Part shown: positions 9,407-21,389 of the stretch, piece by piece
Numbering within the stretch: the stretch's first letter is position 1
Layout: each line of letters opens with the position of its first letter
Assembly: GCF_009389715.1 (NCBI RefSeq)
Contig: NC_052401.1
Span: forward strand, 1,104,843 to 1,168,842
Reading direction: 5' to 3'
DNA length: 64,000 bases
From: Phoenix dactylifera
Taxonomy: Eukaryota > Streptophyta > Magnoliopsida > Arecales > Arecaceae
The notes under the pieces: generated by a model
The model's input: the letters and a program-made list of their open reading frames with translations, nothing else
What the model was told of the DNA's origin: nothing
The model's database searches: none
Program-made: the position numbers and the translations under genes

Positions 9407-12400
9407 ATGGCAGATGGCGGTGCGGCGAGTGCTCCTTCCGGTGATGATGATCGTGGGATGCCGGCGTTGTGGGCGGCCGTCCGCGGCTTGGAAGGAGCCG
9501 TCCGTGACATCCAACAAGCCCTTCAAAGCATGCGCGTCGACATCAACCGGGAGCGACTGCAAGCCCGTGAGGATCTCCCTCACGGTCCACCGGTGCCGGC
9601 ACGGGATCCACCCCACCGACGTCAGCAACGGGTTCTTCCGGAGACGTCCGACGAGGAAGAAGAGGAAGCGGTCCACGGGGCGTTTGGTGGACCGCGACTG
9701 CATCCAGGTGACTTCGGCTCCGTTGGGGGCGAACGGGCCGGAGGACCCTTCGAGCGATGCTTTCCCGACGGAGGAGCGGCTAACGACGGCGGCGGGGGGT
9801 AGCGTCCAAGGAGGAATCGGCCGGAGGCGTTCGACCACCGGCGAATCCAGGTTGGGGACGGCGTCTTCAGCGAAGCCAATGAGTTCCGTGGGCAACGACC
9901 CTGGGGAAATCAAGGTCATATGGGCCGCAGGCGTGATGGATTCGACCGAGGACTTAACCGTGGAGATTTGGCTTTTGACGCTTGGCCCCTTGATGAAGAT
10001 GCAATCGCTGACGAAGTGCAGGAGCCATATCCACGGATGAACAGGGCCTATGCAGGAGGGAGACATATGGAACCCATGAGAAATAGGTTCCCTTGTGGCG
10101 CTCGTGACAGGGGCTCCCCTGATTTCAGATTGAAAGTAGACCTCCCTGCATTCAACGGCAATCTCCACATTGAGGGATTTTTGGACTGGTTGGCCGAAGT
10201 AGAAAAATTTTTTGATTATATGGAGATCCCAGATCAGAAGAAAGTGAAGTTGGTCGCGTATAAATTAAAGGGTGGAGCATCTGCATGGTGGGATCAACTG
10301 CAACATAACCGCCTACGGCAAGGGAAGATGCAGATCACCACCTGGCGCAAGATGAAGCAACATTTGCGTGGCCGTTTTCTCCCGCCTGACTACGAGCAGG
10401 CGCTCTACCATCAGTACCAGAACTGCCGACAGGGCCCCCGGACGGTGACCGAATACACTGATGAATTCAACCGCCTCAATGCCCGCAACAACTTGTCAGA
10501 AACAGAAAATCAGCAGGTGGCAAGGTACATTGGTGGGTTGAAGCCAGCCATCCGAGATCAGGTGGATTTATATCCGGTGTGGAGTCTGACGGAAGCTACA
10601 AGTTTGGCCTTAAAACTAGAGGCGCAGGCGACACGAAAGGCACACCAATTTCAGCCCCTGACTAGAGCATCATCCTCGCGCTCCACCATGGCAAAGCAGA
10701 AGACTGTTGAAGGGGCGGCCACCTCGAGTCAACCACCACCGATATCCACATCGAGAGGAGCCGGAAATTTCAGCAGGCAGCAGGCGGCCCCAAAAGGTAG
10801 TGGCAACCCCTACGAGAGACCCATGCCTATAAAATGTTACAGATGTCAGGAGGTTGGGCATCGGTCTAACGAGTGTCCGAGGCGACGGCCAGTCCACGTA
10901 GTCGAAGCTGAGGATGAAGAAGAAGTGCCACAGGAGGAGGAGGATCATGAAGAGGGGCAGACCGACGATGAAGACGTCGAGGTGACGGCGCCGGATCAGG
11001 GAGTTCCGGCCTCCTTTGTAGTTCAGCGAATTTTATTTGCCCCGAAGAATGAAGAAGAATCGCAACGCCACAGCATCTTCAAAACTTGCTGCACTATCAA
11101 CAAAACTGTGTGCAACGTGATTATTGATAGCGGCAGTAGCGAAAACATTGTTTCCTCCGCGTTGGTCCGTGCGATGGAATTGAAGACAGAAAAGCACCCG
11201 TCTCCTTATAATATTGGATGGATTAAGAAAGGAGCTGAAACGAGGGTAGAAAATGTATGCAGGGTGCCCTTGTCCATCGGGAGGTACTACAAGGATGAAG
11301 TGGTATGCGATGTGGTGGATATGGATGCATGTCATGTTCTACTCGGGCGTCCATGGCAGCATGACACAGATGTTACATTCAGGGGCCGAGACAACACATA
11401 CTTGTTCCGATGGCAGGGTAGGAAAATTCTGTTGGTGCCCATGAAAGAGAAGCCTACCTCCAAAACTTCTCAAGTGGAGGGGAAGTCTTTCCTTGCAGTT
11501 TCTGGTGCGCAGTTCATGGCGGAACTCAAGGGGGCTGAAGAGGTTATGGTGTTGATTGTTAAGGGGACGGAGATGCCTATCCTGCAGCAGGTGCCCGAGG
11601 AGTTCAAAGAATTGTTGACAGAGTTCAAAGACATCACTCCTGCAGAGTTACCAAATGGACTACCTCCCATGCGAGATATTCAGCACCATATTGATTTGGT
11701 GCCTGGTGCAAGTCTTCCCAATCTGCCTCATTACCGCATGAGTCCCAAGGAGAGCAAAATTCTGCAGCAACAAGTTGAAGATTTGATCAAGAAGGGGCTG
11801 ATCCGGGAGAGCATGAGTCCGTGCGCGGTGCCTGCACTTTTGACGCCGAAGAAGGATGGGAGTTGGCGTATGTGTGTGGACAGCCGTGCGATCAACAGGA
11901 TAACAGTAAAATACCGGTTTCCCATACCCCGTTTGAATGATATGCTCGACATGTTAGAAGGAGCCAAGGTCTTCTCCAAAATTGACTTACGAAGCGGCTA
12001 CCATCAAATCCGGATTCGCCCTGGTGATGAGTGGAAGACGGCGTTCAAGACGAAGGATGGGTTATATGAGTGGATGGTCATGCCTTTTGGCCTATCCAAT
12101 GCACCGAGCACCTTCATGAGAATAATGAATCAGGTACTAAAATCATTTATTGGAAAGTTCGTCGTCGTCTACTTTGATGATATTTTGATCTATAGTCGCA
12201 ATGAAATTGAGCATAAGGAGCACTTGAGAGCAGTTTTGCTTGCTTTACGGGAGAATCAGTTGTTTATTAACCTTAAGAAGTGTCATTTTGTTACAAAACG
12301 CTTGGTGTTCCTGGGATTTGTTGTTGGGGCTGATGGCATACAGGTTGATGAAGAGAAGGTAAAGGCAATACGGGAGTGGCCGATTCCTACAAATGTTAGC

Positions 12401-14266
12401 CAAGTCCGCAGCTTTCATGGGTTAGCGACATTCTATCGGCGTTTCATTCGGAACTTCAGTATCATCGTCGCTCCCATCACCGAATGCATGAAGAAGGGCC
12501 AATTTCAATGGAAGGAGCAGCAACAAGCAAGTTTTGAACTGATAAAAGAAAAGCTAACCTCTGCACCAATATTAGCATTACCGAGTTTTGAGAAGCTATT
12601 TGAAGTGGAGTGTGATGCTTCTGTGGTCGGCATAGGGGCTGTTTTGACCCAAGAAGGACGGCCCGTGGAGTACTTCAGTGAAAAACTTAGTGAAGCATGG
12701 CAAAAATGGACAACCTACGAGCTAGAGTTCTATGCCATCATCCGGGCGTTGAAGCATTGGGAGCATTACCTTATTCAAAAAGAATTTGTTCTGTACAGCG
12801 ACCATCAAGCCTTGAAGTACATCAATAATCAGAACAATTTGAACCGAATGCATGTTCGATGGGTAAGCTTCTTGCAGAAATTTTCCTTTGTGTTGAAGCA
12901 TCGGTCCGGGCAGCAGAATCGGGTGGCAGATGCTTTGAGTCGACGCAATGCTTTATTGACTACCATGCAGGCAGAGGTCGTGGGGTTTGAATATTTGAAA
13001 GAGTTGTATGCAGAAGATGAGGATTTCCAAGATGTATGGGCAAAGTGTACAAGTCATCAAGCAACTGGAGACTTCAACATTCAGGATGGCTATCTATTTC
13101 GCGGCAATTCCTTATGTATTCCCAGATCCTCATTGCGAGAGAAGCTGATTAGAGACCTTCATGGTGGCGGTCTTAGTGGGCATATGGGTCGGGACAAGAC
13201 CATTGCCAGTCTCACGGAAAGGTATCATTGGCCGCAGCTGAGAAGAGATGTTGGAAAATTTATTCAAAGGTGCTATACTTGCCAGACAGCGAAGGGACAG
13301 TCGCAAAACACTGGATTATATATGCCTCTACCTGTGCCAAATGCTATTTGGGAGGATCTGTCGATGGATTTTGTGTTGGGACTTCCCCGAACACAGAGGG
13401 GTGTAGATTCAGTCTTCGTGGTGGTGGACAGGTTCTCCAAGATGGCGCATTTCATCCCTTGCAAGAAGACATCAGATGCATCCCACATTGCAAGGTTGTT
13501 CTTTCGAGAGATTGTTCGATTGCATGGAGTACCACAATCTATAACATCAGATCGGGATTCCAAATTTTTGAGTCACTTCTGGCTTACTCTTTGGAGGATG
13601 TTTGACACTTCATTAAATTTCAGTAGCACTGCGCATCCTCAGACTGATGGACAGACAGAAGTGGTTAACAGGACACTGGGTAATTTGATCCGTTGTATTT
13701 GTGGGAGTACCCCGAAACATTGGGATTATGCCTTGGCCCAAGCAGAGTTTGCCTACAACAATGCTGTCCATAGTGGAACCGGAAGGTCGCCTTTCTCCAT
13801 TGTCTATTCAAAGGCACCAAAGCACGCATTGGATCTGGCGCGCCTACCGAAAATTTTGGAAAAAAGCGTGGCTGCAGAACATTTGGCAGAGGAGGTTCAA
13901 GCTATACAGTTGGAGGTGAAGAAGCGCCTCGAGGACACAAATGCTAAATACAAATCAACGACAGATAAGCATTGAAGGCACAAAGAATTTCGAGAAGGCG
14001 ACATGGTGATGGTTTTCCTGCGCAAAGAAAGGTTTCCCGTGGGAACTTACAGCAAATGGAAGCCAAGAAAGTATGGCCCATACAGAATCTTGAAAAAGAT
14101 CAATAACAATGCTTACGTTGTGGACCTGCCAGATGACATGGAAATTTCAAAGACTTTTAATGTCGCTGATATCTATGAATACCATAACCCGGAAGAGCGG
14201 TTATATCCAGATGAGAACTCGAGGACGAGTTGTGTTCAAGTGGAGGGGACTGATGCAGGACCATAA
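9407..14266 (+). pseudogene. gag-pol polyprotein with two in-frame stops
   Basis: One reading frame runs from the ATG at 9407 to a TAA at 14264-14266, just inside the 3' LTR, broken by TAG at 9800-9802 and TGA at 13973-13975. Domains in order: gag N-terminus with an acidic stretch; capsid-like retrotransposon gag (about 10130-10650); CX2CX4HX4C zinc knuckle (10835-10876); aspartic protease with DSGS (from 11126); reverse transcriptase with YFDD (12170-12181); RNase H (about 12600-12950); integrase HHCC finger (about 13150-13290) and DDE core (about 13365-13680); GPY/F-like tail (about 14070). The central 1351-codon stretch (9920-13975) is open. Both stops can be explained by single transitions (the TGA from CGA). 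Whether stop readthrough occurs is unknown; damage is the simpler reading. Confidence 0.93.
14240..14250 (+). promoter_or_regulatory. Purine-rich tract before the 3' LTR
   Basis: GTGGAGGGGAC directly abuts the 3' LTR. It is the expected place for plus-strand DNA priming. It is short and not purely purine. Confidence 0.65.
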
Positions 14267-14670
14267 TGAAACCCAGCCGTGGAGCCATGATTAGGAGTTC
14301 TTTTTGTTTTAGAATTATGATTTGGTTGAATCAAGTGTGGAGTCTTTGTGTATTGCTTAATTAAGTTTGTCTTGGGTTTGGTTCAAGTTGGGATTAGGAG
14401 TCTTGTTGGTTTGGGTTTAGTTTTCTTTGAGTCTATTTTGATTAGGACTTGATTAGGGATTTAGGGTGTGTCATGAGTCATATAAAAGAGGGGAAAGGAG
14501 CCGCCATCCTCCTTCTTCTTCATTGTTTTCCCATGAATTAAAAAAAAAAAAAACAGAAACTTTGCAAAGCTCTGTTAAGAGCCCAAACCCCTGTTCTTCT
14601 TTGTTTGGGTGATTCAAGCCAACAGTGGAACAGGGACATCATCTTCTTCACCTCGCCTCTCCCCGCATCA
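14251..14670 (+). repeat. 3' LTR of the gypsy element
   Basis: 420 bp, identical to the 5' LTR apart from one substitution (A at 14473 where the 5' LTR has G) and one fewer A in the A-run. TATAAAA box at 14481-14487. The gag-pol frame ends 16 bases inside it. Confidence 0.95.
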
Positions 14671-14732
14671 CATATATATACATATATATGTATACATATA
14701 TGTATACATATATATACATATATATGTATACA

Positions 14733-14795
<63 letters not shown>

Positions 14796-14850
14796 TTTTG
14801 TATGTATATGTGTGTGTATACATACATACATATATATATATATCTATATA
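14671..14850. repeat. TA/TATGTATACATA and GT microsatellite
   Basis: This continues the microsatellite split by the gypsy insertion: CATATATATAC-type palindromes, a TA run, then TG repeats (about 14776-14794). It starts with the right CATAT target duplication. Confidence 0.93.
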
Positions 14851-14859
14851 GACAAAATA

Positions 14860-15802
14860 TAATTAATTGACAAAATATGGAGGGCATATATCTACTTGTC
14901 ACTTGTTGCCACTAAAATCCGACATGATCTCCGCATTGAGTAGGCTACAGGGCTAGAGAGCTTGGCGGGTCATCCGTTCAGGTTGGCAGGATTGATATGG
15001 GGTTATCGCTGGTCTCCGAATTGCTAGCTGGGTGATGTTAGCCATACTTAGTCTGGCGCTCTTAAATCTGATCTGACTTGAAATGAAAAATACAGAACTT
15101 CACTTGCCGAAAAGTGTTTAATAAAAAACTCTCAAATGCCTAAGTTAGATGCTGATCTCGGAGAACATAGGAGACTGAGATAGCGAAAGATAGCAAGACG
15201 ATAGGGTACAAAAAACTTACTTGGAGAGCCTTCGAGTGTACTTTATATAAATGAGGGCTAACGTACCTTGTCAAGCAAACCGGACATATGCATTGGTCGT
15301 TATGGTAATAGGCTGCACATGTCGTTTGAAGATCACGACCGTTTGGATAGTTCGTACATTCGCATATCATAAGCCGAACTATCACTAGCTACTAGCTAGA
15401 GGGAAGTTTGAAATTTGAAGGATCTTTCCACATATGTTAGATTAACGGCATGGTGGGCTCTCAGTAGTTGTCCTGCAGCTATGCTCTGAGTTTTTATTCG
15501 TTGGATTGCCATGTTAGTTACAGCAAAGGTATTACCAATTAAGATAAGTGTAAAGATTTAAAGTTTTCCTCCTCCAAGGAGAAGGAAGGCGAAATCGGTA
15601 GAGATCAGAACACCGGCCCCTACCAGATCACGGATCGGTCTGAACCGTAATTCTCGGACCGGGTCCATCACGGTTCGCATGGGACCACGATCGATCGGTC
15701 TAAGAATCTAGTCGAGAATCTAGACAGATCTTCCGACCAGACCCGAACCGGTTCCCCTCCCCTCCCAAAAAACCCCTTTGAGAAACAGAGCATCTAGAAA
15801 GA
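14860..15802. repeat. Duplicated block, copy B (5' flank of SSU72 locus)
   Basis: Paralogue of 6385-8130. It keeps the empty site of the Tourist-like insertion: one TTA at 15048-15050, followed by GTCTGGCGCTC. The right end is the probable promoter and 5' leader of the SSU72-like locus, ending in a GA run directly before the ATG at 15820. Confidence 0.75.
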
Positions 15803-15866
15803 ACGAGAGAGAGAGAGAGATGAAGCTATGGCACGCGATGGTGTGGTCGTCGAACCAGAACCCAGG

Positions 15867-15868
<2 letters not shown>

Positions 15869-15900
<32 letters not shown>
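15869..15900 (+). repeat. 32-base G homopolymer within SSU72 exon 1
   Basis: An unbroken run of 32 G sits where the phosphatase loop and following helix should be encoded. It could form a G-quadruplex if real. Such a run inside a coding exon is unusual and could be an assembly or sequencing artefact. Confidence 0.9.
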
Positions 15901-15901
<1 letters not shown>

Positions 15902-18270
15902 ACCTTCTCTTCGGGAGCCCAACGTCTACGAGTTCGGCACCCCCTACAAGAACATCTACGACGACCTCCGCCGCAAGGTCCCCGAGCTGTACGCATAACA
16001 CGCCCCCTCCTCGAATTCTTCTCGGCCTTCTCCTCTGTCTCTCCGAATTTCTTACTTCTTCTGCTTCGTTTCTTGAGAGATAGGTATAGGCGCAACGGGA
16101 TCTTGCCGATGCTCAAGAGGAATTCGAGTGTGAAGACTGCACCCCAAACATGGCAGGAGAATGCAGCCGGTGGGTGCTTTGATGTTGTTTTCACCTTCGA
16201 AGAGAAGGTGTTCGATATGGTCATTGAAGGTTGGTTCTTGGACATTGTTGCTCTTTACATTTCTGCAAGGTTTTTCTTTAAAAATTTAAAATAAAATTTC
16301 AACAATGCCTTTGAATCGCATTCTTTCTTTCTTTTTACAACATTGCCGTCTTGGTAAGTTTGTGGTTTTTTTTAATCTTCTTGATAAGCGATGTTGTGAT
16401 TCGTTTCTTTCTTGGATTTGGGGATCCATTGCAATACATACTTGGATGATTTGTGTAAGATTTCTTGGAGTGGAATTGAGATAATTGAGAATTTTGGCCG
16501 TCATTCAAGTTCTTGTTCTTGACAAGTTGAGAACTGGAAATTAAAGATCTGTCATGACCTATTTACTGTGAAAATGAGACCTTTTTGCCACATCAAAAAT
16601 GTCCTATTCTTTTGATGGTTGGGAAGAAGAATTTTTTTATGAAATTGAAAGCCATGAGTAGACATGAAACTAGGTTTCCTTAGTACTTTCCAAATGGAAT
16701 CTTCTACTTATCATGTGTCCCTGATTTGGGCTTCTCATTCATGATAACCAATCCCCTTTTATAACCAAACATCTCATGTTGCCAATGCTAACAAAGCTAA
16801 AAGTAGATAATCACCTCATTTTTTGGCCAAATTTTGACCTCTGTGTTTTTTCCGGCCATCCTTTAGGAGATTAAATAGATCAAAAGTTAATATGATTCGC
16901 TTTTGTATGCAAATATAAGTTGAGCTTGTTAAAAGTCTGTGTATTTGAGTATGCTTTATAAGTTAACCTTTCTGTCATCAAAATGGTAGTGCTTTTTCAG
17001 AAGCACCTGCGAGATGATCCTTCAGTCATCTTACATCAGTATCAGATGTTCACTTGATGTATATTCTTTTGGTCCATCAAGTAAAATGCAAAATACATAT
17101 ACTTGATTAAAAGGTTGTTTGCATGTTTTTCTTTTTGTTTATTTTTTTGGTTTACAGAAGCATACTAGTGCTGTGACTGTTGGAGTAACTGTGCAGATCT
17201 AAATAATCGGGAGCATACATTGATAAAAAGTGTACTAATAATCAATTTGGATGTAAAATATAACCATGAAGATGCTCCTATTGGGGCTTTGCTTGCTTTG
17301 GATTTATGCCAGGAGGTATGCAATGCATGCATACAAGCTTATGAACATATTATAGAGGTCGGTCCTTTGATTGTTATGCTTGTCATATTGATATTTAGGC
17401 ACTTGATTTGTTATCCATCTTCAACCTAACCTAAGCCACATGATTAAGTGGCTTCATGGCTTAACTAATGGTCTTAATCTTAAAGCATATACTCCTGCAT
17501 GCCAGTTTTAGCCATTCAATTGCATCTGAATGTGATGGTTTATCATTCTCCTCTATTTTTTTTTGAACTTCGACTTGCAACCCATTAAACGGATTCTTTT
17601 CCCCCATCAAGGTATGATGGGGTTATGTGACAATGATTAATTGGGTGATCCTAATTGATGAGCTTGAATGGACTGTCATAGATTAGGGGGAGATGATGTC
17701 TTTTCTTTTTCCCTTTTGTTGTGTGGGTTGGTGGGTGGGTGGACGATGATTTTGGATCATGCCTTTGTTGCTATCTTCTTGTTGCTCATGTGAGCTAACA
17801 GATACTTCCCGATATACATTTAGCAAGTTCTAGGTTGAATTTCTAGTCAACCTTGTTCCCTTTGAAGTCTGTTCACCCACATGTGCTTCAATAGGGTCAT
17901 CACTTGACTTTTCTAAGGTCTATGAGGGGAATGGGTTTAACTTGCAAAAGGGTTGTAGCCTAATCCTATTTATCAGGTTTAGTCTAAGCATACGTGATAT
18001 AGTAGGGTAAAACTAGCTTGGCCTTACCGACCTGTAATAGTACTTAGCGTTCTTATAATCGATATTTACATCCTTTTTCACTAATTGGTTTACCATTTGG
18101 GACCGGAAACAATAATGTTATAAATTGAATATATAAAAAAGCTGGCAAGCCTATTAATTTTGCATTCCTAGGTTCCGGCTAAATTTGCTAACATTTAGTT
18201 TGGGACATGCATTAGCCTGTGAGCCATGGAGCAAGCATCAGAATTGCAGCTCTAACCGGTAACAATATGA

Positions 18271-19630
18271 TTTTTTTTTTTTGCTAGAACGGATGATTCA
18301 TATAATTCTAGTACGGACACATCCAAAAAGATCAAAATACAGTAACTCCCGGAGCACTCTAGGCAGCTCCCTCTTTCCGACCCACAAGGCACCTCCAGAG
18401 TGATTGGCCACATACGAGGCCACTCAGTCTGCAGTCTTGTTAGTCTCTCTGTATACATGTTTAGCCTGGACAACTATGCCACCACTAACCATAGTCTGGA
18501 CTCTGGATATCTCGAAGCAGGGGGTGACAACCACATACACCACCTATGCATTCCTGGACCTAGCCGATCACCGTAGCCGAGTCATCCTCAAGCATAATTG
18601 CTCTGGTCCGCAGCACATGCCAAACATAGCCCAGTCTGGTCCAAGCTGCTCTCAGCTCAGCTTTCGGCACCGAGGTATCAAAAATTTGACAACCACCAGC
18701 AACAACCACTCTAGAGTTCAAGCCTCTGATGATGAAGCCAATTTTTTTCTTGCATCGCCTTCCAGCATGCAACCATCGAAATTGATCTTGAGAAAACTCA
18801 GGGGTGGGGGCTGCATGTGAAAAACATTGTTTGAGGCGCTCCACGAGCAGAGGTAGAGCCCTAGGTGCCTCGAGTTGTTAAGGATCCATCCGACCGAGCT
18901 GCATGGATAACTCTGCCGCTTGTGCCTGGGCCTGCTCAACCATGAACCTCGGTTAAGAGCTACTCTCGCCAAAGGTCCAGGCATTCCTCGCTAGCCAAAT
19001 CTGATAAGCAACATACGTTGCGCCCACGGCCGCTTGCCGAGTCTCGGGGGTGCTAGCCTACCTCCTGATTGCCTGCAAAAAGGAGCCTGAATGGCCCCAA
19101 ACATCCAGTGGAATCCCGACAAGCCTCCAGACCCCACTGAAATAGAGCGTGGTCTACGGTTTCGTCCACTGGCACTCGCAGCACTGGGGATGAATACCTA
19201 GTCCCCGCTCGCACAGCACCGACCTCGTCGGCAAACGGTTCCATGTCATCTTTGAGAGGAACAAAGCCACCCTCGTGTAAAGATCGACCCTCCAAACCCA
19301 GAAACAATCTAGTCTCAGGCCCTGTTCACCCTGGATAATGTTGATATCTCCCACCCTAACTTAGGGTCTGTAGGACGTACTCCACACCCTCACATTTGGA
19401 CCGGCACACATCAAAACCGAAAGCGACCGAACTCTCTCTACGAGGTGCTCCCCGAGCAACTAATCAATTCGGCTAGCATCCCACCTAGCCCCTTCCGAAT
19501 GGAGGAGATCGCAGACTCGAAGCCCGTCCTCGACCTCGACGTTGACTATGGTCGGCCAGAGTCTCACCGGAAGGAAGTCCACCCAAGCATCATCCACCAC
19601 ATGCACACTCCGCCCATAATGTTTGGGTAA
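18271..19630 (-). mobile_element. LINE (non-LTR retrotransposon) 3' fragment
   Basis: On the minus strand broken frames give a zinc-binding reverse-transcriptase tail (VDLYTRVALFLSKMTWNRLP, then CERGLGIHPQCCECQW, 19154-19300) and, further 3', an RNase H-like domain (FDGCMLEGD; GFIIRGLNSRVVVAGG; ELRAAWTRLGYVWHVL; 18560-18830), ending in a 12-base T run on the plus strand (a poly-A tail on the element strand) near 18271. The endonuclease and catalytic RT parts are absent, so it is 5' truncated, as is usual for LINEs. Several stops and frameshifts make it inactive. It sits antisense in intron 3 of the SSU72 locus. The 5' boundary is approximate. Confidence 0.75.
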
Positions 19631-20116
19631 AAATACAGTTCATAATGTTAGCATAAGATGGATTTGTGGATTTTTTAAATAATTTATCCTATTACAGTAA
19701 TGTAATTTTATCAAATCAGCTGATGAGCTGCATCACATGTTACTGTTTTTTGGAAAAGAAAGATCAAAGATGAAATAAACTTCCATCGTTGCTTGTGTGC
19801 TGACGCATATTAGTGGATGCATCGCAAACAGAAAACCTATCATGCATTGGTAGTGTATGATCAAACCAAGCTAGATTTTTGTCAAACAGAAACAATTAAT
19901 GGAAAGAATGTTGAGTCATTGTTGTTCCAATTCTGTTGTTTCAAATTTGAATTCATGCCAAAATTCACTAATTAGTTGCTAAATCGCCTTTAAAAGTTCG
20001 TGTTTATGGTGCAGCTTAAAGCAATAGATTGCTGGGAGGATGCAATAGATGGCATTGTTGCCGTTTTTGAGAAGCAGCGCAAGCAAAAGCTCTTGTATAG
20101 CATTTCCTTCTACTAG

Positions 20117-20400
20117 AAGTACATGGATGCAGATTACCTGGGGATGTATCCACTTTTGTACTCAAATCTTGTACCATGCCCTTATTATTCAGCATGTGAT
20201 AGTTTAGTGTGATTTACTATTTCATCAACATAAATAGATAGATAGACAAATAGATATATAGATAGATAGATAGAAAAGATCATGATATACTATATATTAA
20301 TCAAACACGAAATGGATGATAGGAATATAACCAATGAGTAAAAGTACATTATAAATTATATAATTTGCAAATCCAAAATATTACTCTTGAATCTTGATCT

Positions 20401-20490
<90 letters not shown>

Positions 20491-21389
20491 GATGGTAAAT
20501 TAGGATTTGGTTGAGTGGATTTTTCCACTCAGATTCAGTTAGGCCTATGCATCAAGTGGTTGAAAGTTGGATAATTTAAACAATATGAAATAATACACGC
20601 CATCATAAGAATCATAATTATAAAAGAAGTCATGGTAGCAGGGCAGGCAATAGAATAGCAAGAATTTCCAAGCAAACTGGTCTGATTTTTTGACGTTACT
20701 AAATTCTGCCTCAGATCATTAAGTATATTAAAAAAAATTACTTTACTATATTATAAGAATATAATTCAAAAGAAAATAGTCTGGTATGTATTATGTACAG
20801 AGTTGCATAAGTAAATATCTATTTTAGACAATTAACTGAAATTTAACAATTGTATTCAATTTCCTCCAATATTTTCAGAATTCAGAGAATGTCTTGTGAC
20901 AATTGTTATTTTTGTTTTTCGTTGTATCTAAATTTTCATCCTTATTTCTTGTTTTTCTGTTCTTAATGTAGAATATTAGATAAATAATTGAAAAAAGGTT
21001 TATTCTAACAATAATCATGGAGACAAGAAATTGCTACTGAATCATAATTTAATATTTTTACTAGTACATAAATTCCATTTATTATAGCTACCATGTAAGA
21101 CATACCATATGACACAACAAAAACATGACCACATGAGTTACAATGGCTCGAATCATTGATGTGGGATCCCCATCATCCATTTCAAAAAGATGTAATAAAA
21201 GTTACAATAGGTGTAGGGGAATGCATCAGTTTTCATCTCAAAATTTCCAGGGATAATAAAAAAGAGAAAAATACATCAACTTTAAACTTGACCAATAACC
21301 ATCATCCAATCTATTATCCATATGTGGTCAGTTTAATTAATTAACATCTGGTCAATCAAATTTTAGAACTTTTGATATCCACATAAAAT
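20117..21389. other. Intergenic AT-rich region
   Basis: The first few hundred bases are the probable 3' UTR of the SSU72 locus. GATA-type repeats lie at about 20234-20275 and a compound AT/AG microsatellite at 20403-20486. No gene was recognised; in particular no DHHC catalytic exon is present ahead of the fragment that follows. Confidence 0.55.
20403..20486. repeat. Compound (AT)n(AG)n microsatellite
   Basis: An AT run (20403-20432) passes directly into an AG run (20433-20486). Confidence 0.95.

Larger units (their letters stand above)
8954..14670 (+). mobile_element. Complete Ty3/gypsy LTR retrotransposon
   Basis: A 5717-bp element with two LTRs beginning TGATGC and ending GCATCA, a primer-binding site, gag-pol, a purine-rich tract, and a 5-bp target duplication CATAT (8949-8953 and 14671-14675). 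The LTRs (421 and 420 bp) differ by one CG-to-CA substitution (9176 against 14473) and one base in an A-run, so the insertion is recent. It landed in a TA-type microsatellite and now separates the two duplicated blocks. Domain order protease-RT-RNase H-integrase identifies Ty3/gypsy. The integrase tail has a GPY/F-type module and no chromodomain that I recognise; lineage is uncertain. Two nonsense codons in gag-pol make this copy probably non-autonomous. Confidence 0.97.
15820..20116 (+). pseudogene. SSU72-like RNA polymerase II CTD phosphatase, damaged exon 1
   Basis: SSU72 removes phosphate from Ser5 of the polymerase II C-terminal repeat during 3'-end processing and termination in the nucleus. 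Four exons fit the family: 15820-15988, 16084-16229, 17197-17315 and 20015-20116. From PSLREPNVYEFGTPYK (after 15900) to the terminal SISFY stop the frame is intact across three GT-AG introns, with RRNGILPMLKRN, VVFTFEEKVFDMV and INLDVKYNHED conserved. Exon 1 is broken: it starts MKLWHAMVWSSNQNP, so the catalytic Cys of the C-x5-R loop is Trp (15844-15846) and the Arg is Pro (15862-15864). About 29 expected codons are replaced by roughly 41 bases dominated by a G32 run, which also shifts the frame. It cannot encode an active phosphatase unless the assembly is wrong there. Intron 3 (2.7 kb) holds a LINE fragment. Confidence 0.88.

Noticed and set aside
9309-10040. Alternative 243-codon plus and 334-codon minus frames in the gypsy element
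   Set aside because: They overlap gag in other frames and start in the LTR; no domain.
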